This document shows, piece by piece, positions 36,284-48,800 of a stretch of 64,000 nucleotides of DNA. The notes beneath the pieces were generated by a model. The model was not told the DNA's origin. It ran no database searches and was given only the letters and a program-made list of their open reading frames with translations. The position numbers were made by a program, and so were the translations under genes. The stretch's first letter is position 1. Each line of letters begins with the position of its first letter. Source of the DNA: Pyrrhoderma lamaoense (lineage: Eukaryota > Basidiomycota > Agaricomycetes > Hymenochaetales > Hymenochaetaceae); contig NBAZ01000005.1 of assembly GCA_002794735.1 (NCBI GenBank), positions 1,240,001 to 1,304,000 on the forward strand. Reading direction: 5' to 3'.

Positions 36284-38042
36284 CGAGTATGAAGATGAAT
36301 CGGAATGTTGGATGAGCCCAAAATAGCAGCATGTATAATACATAGAAGTGCTTACCGTTTCTTGTCATATGCATTTAATACCTTACCCTCTTGATAACAA
36401 ACATCTCGACACACTATAGTGCTTGAATGCGTGCATATGTTACTCTAAGTGTACCAGGTATTTCGAGTAGTTTTGACAGATATTAGCATCAAGCTTGTAG
36501 CCTACTTGAAAATGTCGCTGAAGATACATTCTGAGAATGAACGAAGATGTATGTAACAGATCATAGGAAGACAAGCTAGTAGATGAAATACAAAGACTTC
36601 ATCGATCAAAGATGGACTTTCTTCTCTCCGCATTACTCAGCAAGATCCAGTCCGGAAAAGGTATCTTATACCTAATACAGATATCCAAAAATAGGTACTA
36701 TGCACAGAATTCGAATACATGTAACTTTGTAAGCAATTAATCCATATTTAGGTTGACCTTATTATATTAATAGTAATACAGATGGATTATTGGTTATACG
36801 GAAAAAGACACCAGGAACAACCCATAAAACGACCTTACACTTTCAATTTTTTTTTGGATGTTACTTCTCGTCTGAACTTGAGGAAATAATCTGTTTATGC
36901 GCTAATGCCTAACGGGGTCCCCTTTCGTAAAACCCCCCACCTGCAGTTCATTCACTTAGGAAAAAGTATGAATTCGGTACCGGGAGTCACGATACTGGAT
37001 AGGTTGTCAGAGTTTTTCTCCTCAAGTTTAATAACCGAGATATTCTTGATAAGAGTAGCCTCACCTGAGATTTTCTAAAGACTGCGGTAATTATATACAA
37101 AGAATCAGACCAAGCTCATCAATAATTCCGACTTTCGCTCAATTATGTTTGAACGGTAATGATAGTGCGTTTGTGAAAATAATGCGATTTATGATACGAT
37201 GTTATACTACAAATGACTACGAGAACAGCAATGACAATGGATGAGAAAGAGAGAGAAAGAGAAGAAAAAGGAAAGAAAGAGGAGATAGAGATAGAGAAAA
37301 AAAGAGAAAGGAATAGAGTTTGATGGTCATTGGCATTTGCTAAGAGAGGTTAGAAATCGTTTAAGAATTAGCGACGGAATGAGCTTAGCACTCCCTCGTC
37401 TGAAAAGAAGAAGATGAGAGAGAGAATAAAGCTAGAAAGAATCGCGGGGGTCCGTCATGAAGTTCTGCGTCAAGTTGAACAGCATGCACATGGAAGGGAA
37501 GAAACATTTGGATGATGCGATAAGAAGGAGAAAAAAAACGAGCGAGGAGAAAAGAATGGATATAAGCATAAGGGGAAAAAAGGGGGAGAAAAAACATAAC
37601 TGGGTTTAAAAATACGTTTCCTGAAAAAAAGTTATTAGAAGTATGCTTGACGATTATAAAGCGTATGAAAAGCCATGGGCAAGAAAAAGGAGATTAACGA
37701 GATGCACCACGGGGTGAGTAGAGGAGTTACAATGCCAGAAAAAAAGGAGGAAGAAAAGAGACCTGGACGAGCCAGAGACTATAACACACGGATATACAGG
37801 AATGGAAAGAGCAAAAAAAAAGTTCCTCGAGATGAAAGCTAAGCTTCGCTGGAAAGTAAGAATTGGGCAATAGGATTTACAACACGAACCCAATAAAAAG
37901 ACGGTCAGAAAACAAACAAAGATGACAAGACATGAAGTAGAAGCACAAAAAAATGCGATGAGATTAGCAAAGGACAAAAAAGGAACCTTTTTAAGCTTTA
38001 AAAAGGAAGAGTAAAAGCTGAGTTGTAGTAGTTCAACAATAT
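36284..38042. repeat. Downstream block of array unit 4, then purine-rich tract
   Basis: 36284-37210 repeats the array landmarks (gcttgaatgcgtgcatat near 36421, ccaggtatttcgagtag near 36454, gcgtttgtgaaaataatgcga near 37166). From about 37215 to 37990 the + strand is purine-rich (gagaaagagagagaaagaga and many aaaaagga runs); its complement would be the 3' flank of the DUF3295 gene. No coding sequence is supported. Confidence 0.6.
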
Positions 38043-39162
38043 TTACCAGCCGGAGACATGGAAGTTATTCGACCAGCTTCGATTCTTAGCAGCTATCTGT
38101 TTGAGACGTGCTTCCAAATCTTGGTCTGACATCACTCTATTGACGACATTGCTATCGCGGGTCAGCGAATTACTCTGACCCTCAAGTGAGTAATCAAGGA
38201 CTGCTTTCCCCCCTTCATAGCCTTTGATAATTCCGCCCCAATAGCCCGTGGAAGATTAGGTGTAGGCGCATTAGATACCGTCCGGCGAATTGGCCGGTAC
38301 TTGGTAACTTGTCGCTCCCATAGAAGATTACGGCGCAAGCTCTCTGATAACTCATGGGTTAACATATTTCGCCGAGTAGTGCGAGGGGTTGAGGGAGGCT
38401 GTGGAGGGGGAGATTATATGGAAAACCGATTGCTATTGGCTCAGATACAACACGAGGCGGGCCAGTCACAGGACGAGTTGTAGGCTGATTACCGAGATTA
38501 GTCCCAACCGTTTCAGGCCGCTGAGATGAGAGACCAGATGTTGTGTTTTTCCCATTGGGCTTCTTGGGTTCTGTGGTTTGCTGTTGACTTAATTTTGATG
38601 GCTGAGCGGGGCGTCTTGCACCATGAAGTGCTGCCAGTCGTTCCTTTGCGACACTCTCAGACATATGTACCTTGTTATCATCCTCCTCCCCGGAATCGCT
38701 ATCTTCCACATCCTCTGGTCGAGCCTTCAGCCGCAGTGGAGAACGCTGTCGCCCGTTCTGGATTGGTGAGCCCACACCATGAGCGGTCACCGTTGCTGCG
38801 ACCGGCACGGCTGCGGCACTCTTTGAAAACTGAAGAGAGGGTAAGGGCCCCCAAATATGAGCAAGAATATCTTGCGTCGATCGACTGTATCTGTAAGGAT
38901 GATTCTCTGGGAACATTTCAGGATCTGGATGGAAGAGTTTTGACAAATTGCCTGGCTGTGTCCGTACTCGAGTGAGGTCAGAGTATGAGCTACGATCGAC
39001 TTTTGCAAACATGTCTCGTTGACGCTGGGCTTCAGCAGCAGCCTCTACTAAGTTACCACCTAGTTCATTTTCTGCACTTGTATGATCGGCCTCGGAAACC
39101 TCTTCTGTATCCTCCCATTCCGTATCGGAGGTATACTCGGAGTCATCATCTATAAGATCCAT
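38043..39162 (-). CDS. DUF3295-family protein (one-base frame break)
   Basis: Two exons: 39162-38449 and 38398-38043. The N-terminal part is acidic and then shows RQRDMFAKVDRSSYSDLTR and HPDPEMFPENHPYR, both typical of this fungal family. Exon 2 carries the hallmark TPRTTRRNMLTHELSESLRR then NLLWERQ, and the gene should end in NNFHVSGW, like the usual YHSKGW end. As read, the frame fails between RRNLLWERQ and that end. The C6 run at 38208-38213 (G6 on the coding strand) is where one base appears missing: coding length 1070 becomes 1071 with one more. Family function is not established; relatives have been linked to nitrogen or RAS signalling regulators. Expected to be a soluble regulatory protein. 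Confidence 0.8.
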
Positions 39163-39749
39163 GATAGTTTGAATTTGAAAAAGTTGTTTGAGGGATGAAG
39201 GGAGAGGGGCGAGGGCCGGATTTGAAAGTGTGGTCACTTTTATGAGAGTGATAGGATAGAGATTAAAAGCAGAGGGATTTTGAGAGTAGATGAGGGAAAG
39301 CAAGGATCATTAGGTGATTGACCACCTTGAGGAAGACAATAGGAATGAGAAGGCGACGTGGGGATGCAAACAAGAAGAAGGAAAGGAGGGAGAGATGGTG
39401 GATATGGAGAAAGCCAGGACGTGTTGTGGGAAGAGCATAACCTGCCTAACAAGGACATCGACCAGGGCTCAATTTGCGGTCCGGCAATCCGATCCGATCA
39501 CTTTGCCGGATCCCTCACATTCATCACGGGAACTTTACGAGCTCTCGGTCTCATGGACCTACGCTTCCCGATTTTACCCGTTCCGTTCAGCCAATCCTCT
39601 CGTTCCGGCCGTCATTGTCGCCAATTAAAATCAAATCATCTCCGGACCTGGCACCCCCAATCTGTACACCCAGGGGAGGCCAATCAGATCGAGCACCCTT
39701 CTCTCCGTCATCCCGTTCTAGACCCAAAATTGCCCTTTTGGCCAACGGC

Positions 39750-39783
<34 letters not shown>

Positions 39784-41950
39784 CAGCAACCCCTCTGCTC
39801 GGTGCTCGTTCAACAACATTTGCAGTGGCCAACGCGGATGAGCTGTTTACCCTCAGGAGCAGAGGAGTTTGTTTAGGTAACAAGCCATCGTAGCCTAATC
39901 GTTGCAGGCCATCTCTTGCCTCTCAGACAGACTGGGTGGCCCGACCTGGGTCATGTGCCTCCGTTGCTGGTACCCCATGCTTTCGCCTGTGTGCCATGAT
40001 GAGTTATTTTCTGCTGCTATCTCCAAACTATCCGACTCTTCCTCTTTCTTCCGATAGCAACGATACCGATAACCAGTAGCACTTCTGTCATATCATAGTC
40101 TCCTATTGCCCAAGCTCCAGGACATGAAACACGATCTCACACGTTGTCCTTTTCCGCCTCACTTATCTGTCTCGCACATGCTCATGTTTTAATAATATTC
40201 CATCTCTTATGACGGCCGACCACACGCACTCCGTGATTTTTTCAGTTTCTGTCTTGAGTCCATACACTATCTACATGGTGAAGAAACTGCTTATAAGGGT
40301 AGGGTAACGAGGAGAGACTCACACAGACGCAGAAAGATCCGTATCTTCTCCAAGTCTGTTCTTGGCTCATGAATTAGTCATGACTAATTATTTCTATTTT
40401 TCTTTCTATCTTTTCTTTTAATAAGAGACCCATGATGCATCTCAACACATGTCTACTGCCAGAATGATAATAAAATGACGAAATGGAAAGCGGACGAGGG
40501 AGTGACCATCAGTCCGCAATTAGTCTAATTTGACTTGACTACAGACCAAAAGTCCCGGGAAGGAAGGTTGAGAGACGGGTAGAGCGAGCGACAGACCAGT
40601 CATTCTAACGTCTCTCGACATGTTCGGTTCTTTAGCGTCAGCCTTTCCCGTAAGTTCCTTTTCCCTTTGGAGAATGCTCGGTCTATAATCTCTGGCTGAA
40701 CTTACGCTATGATCGGTTAGCTCAAGCACGTGTCGCCATCCCCTCGAATCCCTTGGGCTTTGCTTCCGAGCAAGGGGTCTAATCACCAAATCAGGGACAC
40801 ACTTTTCTTGGAACCGTCGGCTGGCCCATTACTCTAGTCCAATAGACTAATCAGACCCTTTGTCTTATTCATCTAAACACGTGCTCAGAGAAGAAGAATT
40901 ATAGCGGGGAACTGCGTCTTCATTTTTCTCGTCTCCTTGATTTCGAGATTTCGCAAGGCAAACACAGTTAGCTTTTAACGTTACATAAAGCCAAATTATA
41001 TTCTGGCTTTCAATGAAAAGAACAACGGCCCACTTTTTCATTTTTTTTTAAAATTCTTTTTATCCTTTCGCAGTCGGCCCCTTTCATTCAATTAAAATGA
41101 AAGAATGAGCAATCAAGGTGTGAGCTCCCCACAGAAAGCAGAGATTACTATCCGGGATATCAAAGACTCGTCAGCGCGCCGTCTCCCAAGTCCAATCAAT
41201 TGACTTTTTTTCCCCCAGAATGCCCCTCTCCTCCCCTGTCGTGTCTCATCATCTCCTAGGTGAAGCAATGGGTTTCCGCGGAGAGTATCCAATTTAATCC
41301 CCCATCTGTCAGCATAATCGTCCGACCCCTTACCTACTTTAGTCTCCGACTCACACCGAGCTTTGTTCTCCACTCATCGTGTATCAAAACTATAAAAGAC
41401 AAAAATATTCTGATCTGACCAAGATATCTTACTGATTGATATGGATCAAAGTACTCAGATTGCGGAGAAATTAGGGAAAACAAAGGAGAACCTTGATCTC
41501 TATCAAGCCTGACCCTTCTGTTCGGAAAAGAAGAAGATTTACAATTGTATATGCTTTTACGCTTTACGCTCCATACGTCTTACGGTACAATGAATGCAGG
41601 TGTGTGCTCATGCGTTATGTGTGAAGAGGCGTGAAAAGAAAAAAAAATTAAAAAGGGGGGAAGAAAATCATGATGAAGTAATCCGACTATCACGTGTGAG
41701 GTCAGAAGAGTTAATTCTGAGTCGACGATGAACGTCAGTCAGCTATAAATGGTAATAGAACACGTCAAGCCACGACTCATTCCTGAAGTCACTCCTCAGA
41801 AGTTTTTTAATTGTTAAACAAGTGACCTTTACCCTAAGCCACATCCTCATTGTCCCTTTTAAGCTCCTCCTTCAAGTGAAAAAAAAGGCGAACTGTGACT
41901 TGTTTGAAACCTTAAATTGAACCTGAACCTCCCATTCACTCAAAGGTCCC
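39163..41950. promoter_or_regulatory. 2.8 kb divergent intergenic region
   Basis: Separates the divergent DUF3295 gene (-) and SARAF (+). Contains a trinucleotide (AGC)n tract of about nine units at 39753-39780; it is open in several frames but has no supported gene around it. Short ORFs lack motifs. 41790-41950 just before SARAF is a likely promoter and 5'UTR. Confidence 0.5.
39753..39780. repeat. (AGC)n microsatellite
   Basis: About nine tandem AGC units. Could encode poly-Ser, Ala or Gln by frame, but no gene structure includes it. Confidence 0.85.
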
Positions 41951-43177
41951 ATGTCTCGGGTTCTCCTGTCCAAGATCCGTTCAATTACTCTATACAAGGA
42001 CGAACTCACAAAGGCACGCAGGCTTTCACCGATACCTCAATTAAAGTGCGTCGGATCTGCGTGTAGACTATTCCAGCCAGAAGTCGTTAGATGTTACAAT
42101 AATGGCGGAGAAGGTGTAGAAGTTGATTGGACAGTATGTCGTCATTCGTTCTTTTCCGGAGTGGGGAACAAAATGAAGTTAATCATATAGTGTTATATAT
42201 TATTAAATTTGAACAAACCTTTTCTTTCATGTACGGAACGTAGTGTGAAGCGGATCTACCTGAAAAGCTACGATTTGGGAGGGTAGAAGTCTCATGTGAG
42301 GGTTGGGACTTCCCCGGTGACCCATATGTGTTAAAAGGTGTGTTTAGAGCTTAGTGCCTCGGGGATATGTTTACATGTACTTTACTTATACCTCCTATAG
42401 GATCATGTGGACTCGAATATCGACTAGTCAACACGGATCCTTCATACAAAGAACCGTTATGTAAGTTCTCATATCAGTTCTAATACAGCAAAGTCATTTA
42501 TCATTTCTCTTATCCGGTTTAAACAAATTCCCAGTCGACACAATCATCAACTACGTTTTCATAGCCCTCACAGCTCTCGTCTTCTTATTCGTCCTCTCTC
42601 GGATCATCTCCCAATGTTGTACATGTTTGAGGAGGAGAAACTCAAGTCTTAGTCTAGGCTCGAACCCCTCGGGTTCGTATAGGAACTACAACAACTACTA
42701 CACGAATCCACCACGTCCACCTTCTGATGACGCTCCACCACCACCATATTCACCTCGCCCTGGACCGTCTTCGAAGTCTTACACAAATACAAATACAAAC
42801 ACGAATACAATCCAAACACACACGAACGCCGGATCCAGCTCCTCCTCTGCTAGTGGGTCCGGTCCAGGAGGGATGGGCTTTTGGTCCGGTGTTGGGCTTG
42901 GTGGTCTAGGCGGGTTAGCAGCCGGTCGGATGTTCGGTCGTGGTGGTGGCGGTAATAACGGTACTCAATATGGTGGGTACCGTTCGGGTGTCGGTCAGCA
43001 ATATGATTGGGAGAGGGCTCGCCAAACTAGAGGAGGAGGAGGAGGACTTTTTGGAGAGGGTCATCGTCGAGAATGCATTCACCGACTGGAGGGAGAGGAG
43101 GATCTTCAAGTGGTGGATCTGGGAATTTAGGATCTATGAGAAGAAGTACAGGATATGGAACTACGAATGTTCGCTAG
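41951..43177 (+). CDS. SARAF: SARAF-like regulator of store-operated calcium entry (one-base frame break)
   Basis: ER membrane protein related to animal SARAF/TMEM66, which turns off store-operated calcium entry. Exons 41951-42133, 42244-42337, 42401-42460 and 42535-43177. The lumenal domain has the family core (ARRLSPIPQLKCVG, VSCEGWDFPGDPYVLKGSC, GLEYRLV). One membrane segment (VFIALTALVFLFVLSRIIS) is followed by a cytosolic Pro/Asn/Gly-rich tail with GPGGMGFWSGVGLGGLGG. The family's C-terminal end (MRRSTGYGTTNVR) lies in another frame after the T5 run at 43048-43052; one more base there gives 326 residues and a stop at 43175-43177. Read literally, the ORF stops at 43130. No signal peptide precedes MSRVLLSKI, so a 5' exon may be missing. 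Confidence 0.85.
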
Positions 43178-43546
43178 AGAGAGAGAGAGGGGAGAAGATT
43201 ACATTCATGTGGCCCTTGAGCTGACTAGTGCAAAGAACCTTGGATGATTTGCATTTTAAAATTTGTATTTTAATTGATTCTCGTTCTAACCGAATTGTTT
43301 TCAAGTTGATGTTCTTCACTTTTTATGATCTAATATCAATGTACACGATGATATATGTATTTACACTTACAAATATACGAACAGATGTTTATCTTTAAGT
43401 TTCTCTCCTTCATCGTTCGGATACATGCAGTACGCTTTTAGTCTACAACTACCTATCTTCATAATTTTTTAATATAGTAATCTAAGATCCGCCTAGATTC
43501 ATACATATATACCAACACAAATTTGTTTCATAAACCACGAAATGTT
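43178..43546. other. Convergent intergenic region
   Basis: About 370 bp between the 3' ends of SARAF and the aminotransferase. AT-rich, no features seen. Confidence 0.6.
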
Positions 43547-45879
43547 TCAAAGAACCAGCGAACGCAGACGCTCCCTTTCCTGGACGATCGTAACTCTCAA
43601 CCTCCGAAGAGCTTCTTCTACATCCTCCGATTCTGACAAACTGAACGAAGCACGTACATAAGCCGTCTTACCACCTGTTGCTAAGAATGTAGTCCCGGGA
43701 AGTGCGAGAACACCGTTTGCGAAGGCTTTTGTACGGATGAGCTCTTCTGAGTCGTCGTCGCGTTTCCTGAGGGGAGTTGAAGTGTGTTGCTCAGAAGAAG
43801 TTTGAACCTAGATTAGATTGAGAAGTTTTTGAAGGAAAAGAGATAGGAGTAATGAGCGACCATTGCAAACTTTTTGTTTATGAAAAATAAGACTTTCGTT
43901 GGATTATTTTGGGTGGAAGTCCCAAATTTAGGTTGAGAGACCGTAGATAGATAGATAGATAAAAGGAGATATCTAGGAAACAGAAAAAGAAAAAGAAAAA
44001 AAAAACGAACCAGAAGAACATCCCGGCTTCTGGCGTGCTCCATTCTGCCAGACCTTCGAGCTGTCTATGCATCGCTGCTTCAAATACATCGCGCTTCTGG
44101 CGATAGAACTCTGATACCATTTCGGTATGCCGTTTGAATGTATCATAACCCCATGACTTTAGGACGGAATATGCAATCGCCTGAGTTAGAGAAGCGACTT
44201 GGAGGTTCGCCGTTTGGGTCTTTTGATTTATATATAGTATATATTGCGCCACAGGAAAAAAATCGGATTATGGAATGAGCGAAGAGAGGTATAGGTGAAT
44301 TGAGTTGGGTTGATAAGCCTCACGCTCATATAGAGGATAAGAAAGAAGGACATACGTGCAAGTCCATGGCATTCAAGATGGGTATGGGGCCTGAAACAAA
44401 CCCAATTCGGATACCAGCTGATAGGATCTTCGACAAGCTGTCAAATCTAAGTACACGTCCGACCTCTGCTTGTTGAAGTTCGAGAGTGAAGTAAGAAGGA
44501 GGACGAGCAGCCTTTCCATAGTACAGATAGTAATAAGGATCGTCTAAGGAGCTTGTTTAGAATATGTTTTTCGTTTCGTTGAAGAATACCTTCGAGAACC
44601 GATAACTAACCCTCTAAAATCAAAAAGTTATACTTTTTGGACAGTTCGAGGACTTCAAGGCGTCTCTCAATCGAGGCAGTCATCCCGGTTGGGTTGCAGC
44701 CGTACTTTTAAAAATTAACATAAGAATGATGTCGGATCATCATCATTCATTTGATGAAGCACTTACAGGCACGGTGTACAAGAACTTTGGTGTGGGCTTT
44801 GATTCGGGCCACTTCTCTAGAATCTCTCTAAGCGAAGAAGCCTTGATTCCATTCGCATCCGTTTCAATCGCTAAAAAAAAGTAGGAACTGTCAGTAAAGA
44901 AACAAGAGGGGACAAAAATAGATAAGATTTGATTCTTACGTATGATCTCTCCACGAAGTTCATCAAGCATCGGAAGTACGCCTCTATGTTCATTTCAAAG
45001 ATGATAGTGAATTCTGAGTTTGATAAAACGAAATGAAATAGGAAAGACACACGAGTAGACAGGAGATTCTACTAATACGGAATCACCAGGATTGACTAAG
45101 GCATGGAAGGCCTAACGTATGAAAATGGAAGAACATCCACAAGTCAGTGAGCATGCTTTTCTTACAAGCATGAGACTAGTCGGAACCCTATAAGTACCTT
45201 GTAAAGAAGATCCTGGGACCCAGAGCCCATGGACACTCGCCAACCTTCTCCTTTAGCCCGACCATGAGAATAACTTTGTAGTCCCTCAATCCAGTCAATT
45301 AAAGGTTCGTAGCCTGCAGTTGATCCGTACTGAAGACCATCCGCTAGCAAAGATCCATTGATATCAATCTTTTCCTCCTTTGAACTTCCCGTTCCGTCTG
45401 CAGGCGAGCGGACAGTGACTTGCAAATTCGAGATAGGGAAAGTTGATGGATTTGGCTTTCCGGCAAGGAGTGAGATAACACCAGGTACCTTTTCCAAAGG
45501 AAAAAGCCCACGAACTAGTCATCAATTTATCAGTACTTTTAGTATCGATAAAATGGACTTAAGGGGGGTGGAGGTGGGGGTGGAGAAGAAATAAAAGGGG
45601 GAGTTGAGCTGAAATGTGACTCGAAGCTTACTTGAATTGGGCTTTCTTCTTCTTGATTCAGCAGAGATGAAGTTGCTATAAAATTTAGCAGGTAAGTGTT
45701 TCACAGTCGTAGAATCCGATTCAGGCTTGACCGCAAGCCCAACTGGTACACCGTCTGTATGCGTTATCTAGTTATAAGTCAGTGCAAGGTAACACCTAGA
45801 AAAGCACATCTAAACTGACCTTGATCGATGCGTCCACCGGCAATGTGCCATTAGTGTCCTGGCTGTTAGTGGAAGACAT
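43547..45879 (-). CDS. ARO8: ARO8-type class I/II aminotransferase (one-base frame break)
   Basis: PLP-dependent aminotransferase of the aromatic/2-aminoadipate/kynurenine group, acting in amino-acid metabolism. The minus-strand start at 45879 gives MSSTNSQDTNGTLPVDASIK. At least eight introns. Family landmarks in order: SLLAGKPNPSTFP, GSTAGYEPLIDWI, GSGSQDLLYK, NPGDSVLVESPVYSG, YGCNPTGMTAS, DDPYYYLYYG, and RFDSLSKILSAGIRIGFVSG with the PLP-binding Lys after SLS. The C-terminal domain follows (TKAFANGVLALPGTTF) and ends RLRSLVL. Between MFFW-FKLL and DDDSEELIR the frame changes by the equivalent of one lost base (window about 43761-43800, e.g. the AAA run at 43763-43765 on the coding strand). 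All other exon joins read through. Substrate specificity within the family cannot be set. Confidence 0.9.
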
Positions 45880-46199
45880 CCTTTTTTTTACTTTAGCACA
45901 TTGATCGACAATGCATGTCCGAGCCCCCTTATGAAGCTGCTCCCCCCAAGCTATGTGCTAAACAAATTATGACTCGACTGAATTATTGCCATAAATCGAA
46001 ATCGACTTCTTATTGCACAAAATGCACCTGTCACATAGGTTAATATCCGTGATACCCGGTTTCTTTGTGACTAATACCATTAAAAATGGGTCGGCTTCTT
46101 CTACAATAATTACAGTAATTTTCATAAACTATCAACCACAAATTTCATCCAACCAGTTCTCTGCTCTAAAGATTAAGAATAACCGATGGTTGATAGTTC
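45880..46199. promoter_or_regulatory. Divergent promoter region
   Basis: About 320 bp between the divergent aminotransferase (-) and the O-fucosyltransferase-like gene (+). AT-rich. No clear TATA element picked out. Confidence 0.5.
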
Positions 46200-48351
46200 A
46201 TGGCTCTGATGATACCAAAGAGACGTCCGAAAGGATGCAACCAGGCAGTGACAGGTGGTTTGCCACGCCATCATGATCACCAACAACATCCCATTCCACA
46301 GGTTTTTAGCTATCATAAAATTCCTCCGTTTTTCAGATCTGGCTGTTTACTCCTGTTTCTTGTGTTCTCTTTCCTCTATCTCTGGGACACCGGAGCCAAG
46401 AAAGATGGAGACGTCATGAGTTTAAGGAACTTTTCTGTCACCGAGGCTCAGACTAAGCACAAGTTTAGCCACAAAACTCACCTCGGATCTTCTAAAACGC
46501 ATAGGAGGCCTTTGCATTCGGGCAAGACGGTGGACCCTTCCGATATTTTTCATCCACCACTGATAGAGAAAGTCAAGCTTGCTAAGAAGCTCGAACGGCT
46601 AGAAATGGAGAATATTGACATGGGTGAAGACAGGGAATTTGCTACTGAATCTCAGGAGTTTCATAGTATACTACGCTGGCCACCCATCATTTCTCAAGTC
46701 CCTTCTTCTCCTGGGCTTTTCAAAGAAGATTACTCGACTCACATTGCTGATTCTATATTCTGTGCTACGACTCCATGTAGGCTCCTACTTCCTGTCTGGA
46801 CAAACCCTCTTCATCCTTCTCAAGTCATTGAACAGCTGCAACTTCTCCTGGACTCAGCTTCGCGACTGAATCGTACTCTTGTTATACCAAATGCTGGTCC
46901 TGTTTATAATGAGAGCAATGGAGATGAAGACATACTTTTGGGTCTAGGTACATGTTTTCGCTATCCAGCTGCTCGTTACTTTGATATCGCTTCTGTCATG
47001 CCTACGACCAGTGAGCAATACAAGCACTTGGGAAGAAAACCTGTGGTCCCTTTCCCTTCATTCGTTGAGTGGGTAAAGTATCGTCCCTCGAACCCTACCG
47101 CTCAAATAATATCTGTGAACTCTCGTGCTTTAAATGATACTTTTTTTCCAAACTATGACTTCGGAAACAGTGAAATCGTGATTGATGACCAAGTTGAAAG
47201 GGGCCAAGGGAAGCACAAGAACTGTCTATCTTCAAAAGCGTCTAGACTAAAATTTGGCGGTAGTCCACCCCTTATCCTTTCACCGAAACCGCAACACTTG
47301 GTGTTCCAGATTCTTTCTGACTCCATTGCTGAAGTGGAAGAGGACGAGGAACTTGATTCTACCATAGCCTATCTCGAAGATATACACAGGATATTGTCAA
47401 GCAAAGATACTATTTTGAAAGGCTTTGACGATGCTGGAGACAGCACAACACTAAACTTGATAAATCATGACGTACTTGTTATTGAGTGGGAAATAGAACC
47501 TGTAACAAAGTCAAAGGCAGACTCAGAAAGTATTATCGCACCTCTAGATTACTCTCCTCGTCTATATGCACTGGCCTCAGCTATTGTCTCTACACTACCT
47601 AGACCTTTGGTCATGTTGCGCTCAGATTTACCAGAAATTACTTCCGAAACTGCCACCCAAACTTGTACTTGCCCTGGCCTGGGAGCTCTTTGGGAGACCA
47701 TTTCTATCATTGAACAGAACAATATCTCAAAACTGAAGTCTCAGAAAATAAGCCTAGATACAAGTAATGAATCAATAGTCATGGATACGAATGTTGAAGG
47801 GATTGAAAGGAGTACCGGTGATGACCCAAAAATCCTGGTAATCGGGTGCTTGGAACAATATGGTTTGGAGACAGTATACAGTCGACCCTCATGTATATGT
47901 ACATGTACTTATCCACCAACAAGACAGCTGAGCCTTCTTTTGAAACTGTTATAACGCATCCAGCCAACGATTCTCAGATCACTCCCAATCATGATCAACC
48001 GCCATATCTCCGTTCTCCTACAGATAACTTCACAAGCGTCTTGGATCTGGGTCAAGCCTTTGAACAACTCTTCGGGAACTTCATACAAACAAATCTGACA
48101 GCTTCTCTCGTACAAATAGAAGAGAAGAAGAAGAGTCTTTACATGAAGGACCAAAATCGAGTTAATGTCAACGAAAATAACTATTTCCTGAACTTGAAGA
48201 CAAATAATCCTTTTTCAAAATCAAAATCTTGGGCTGGGACGGTGTTGGTGTTGGTATTGATGATGATCCTGTCTTGCTGGCTATTCTGGAAGAGCTTGTT
48301 GCAAGGAACGCTGATTATGTGATCCCCTTTTCGTGTTCTTCTTGTGCGTAA
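46200..48351 (+). CDS. Fungal O-fucosyltransferase-like type II membrane protein (frame breaks)
   Basis: Starts MALMIPKRRPK with a signal anchor (GCLLLFLVFSFLYLW, residues about 48-63), then a lumenal stem and a catalytic-like domain. The stretch CRLLLPVWTNP...LNRTLVIPNAGPV...GTCFRYPAARYFDIASV matches the fungal GDP-fucose O-fucosyltransferase-like family (LLP.W..., NRTLVLPNVG, ACF..P...YYD). The late motif KILVIGCLEQYGLETVY also fits. The frame runs unbroken to 47954, but matching sequence then continues in a second frame (DLGQAFEQLFGNF, to about 48200) and a third (DDDPVLLAILEELVARNADYVI, to a stop at 48349-48351). Each shift equals one missing base. Either small introns were missed or the sequence has deletions. 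Enzyme activity is not proved. Confidence 0.7.
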
Positions 48352-48641
48352 ATTTTGTTAATCTGAGTTCATGTCGTATCGGAATCATAAAAAGTGCTGT
48401 TATAATACTGTAAGATTTGTCTATATTCTAGACGGACTCTGAGGCACTTGCATTACCATACATTTAAATTTGAAACACTTTTAATTATCTCTTCGTACCG
48501 TATATAGTAAATTATACAACAAATATGAGTAAACCGAGAAGGTAGTTTAAACCTGTCCTTTACCTTTCCCGATGTTTCTTAGATCTATAATTTAGACAGA
48601 TAGGGAACGAGAACCGAAAAAAAGGGAGAAGACGTTCGCTA

Positions 48642-48672
<31 letters not shown>

Positions 48673-48800
48673 ATCTATTTATTTAATAACCCATTCATAA
48701 TCCCTCTCCTCTCCCAACATCTCAACAAAAAAATCCTATCCACATTTCCAAAAACTACATATCAAAGTGTATAGTTGAGCCTCTCACATGTACTTCCGTT
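48352..48800. other. Intergenic with CT microsatellite
   Basis: AT-rich 3' flank of the preceding gene. A (CT)n dinucleotide tract lies at about 48642-48667, 135 bp before the tRNA. No gene. Confidence 0.6.

Noticed and set aside
39358..39883. Overlapping ORFs across the AGC microsatellite
   Set aside because: Open frames on both strands are explained by the repeat; no splice or motif support for a gene.
43813..44043. Read-through of the aminotransferase into a Phe-rich tail
   Set aside because: The poly-T stretch is an intron; the ARO8 C-terminal domain resumes after an acceptor near 43806.
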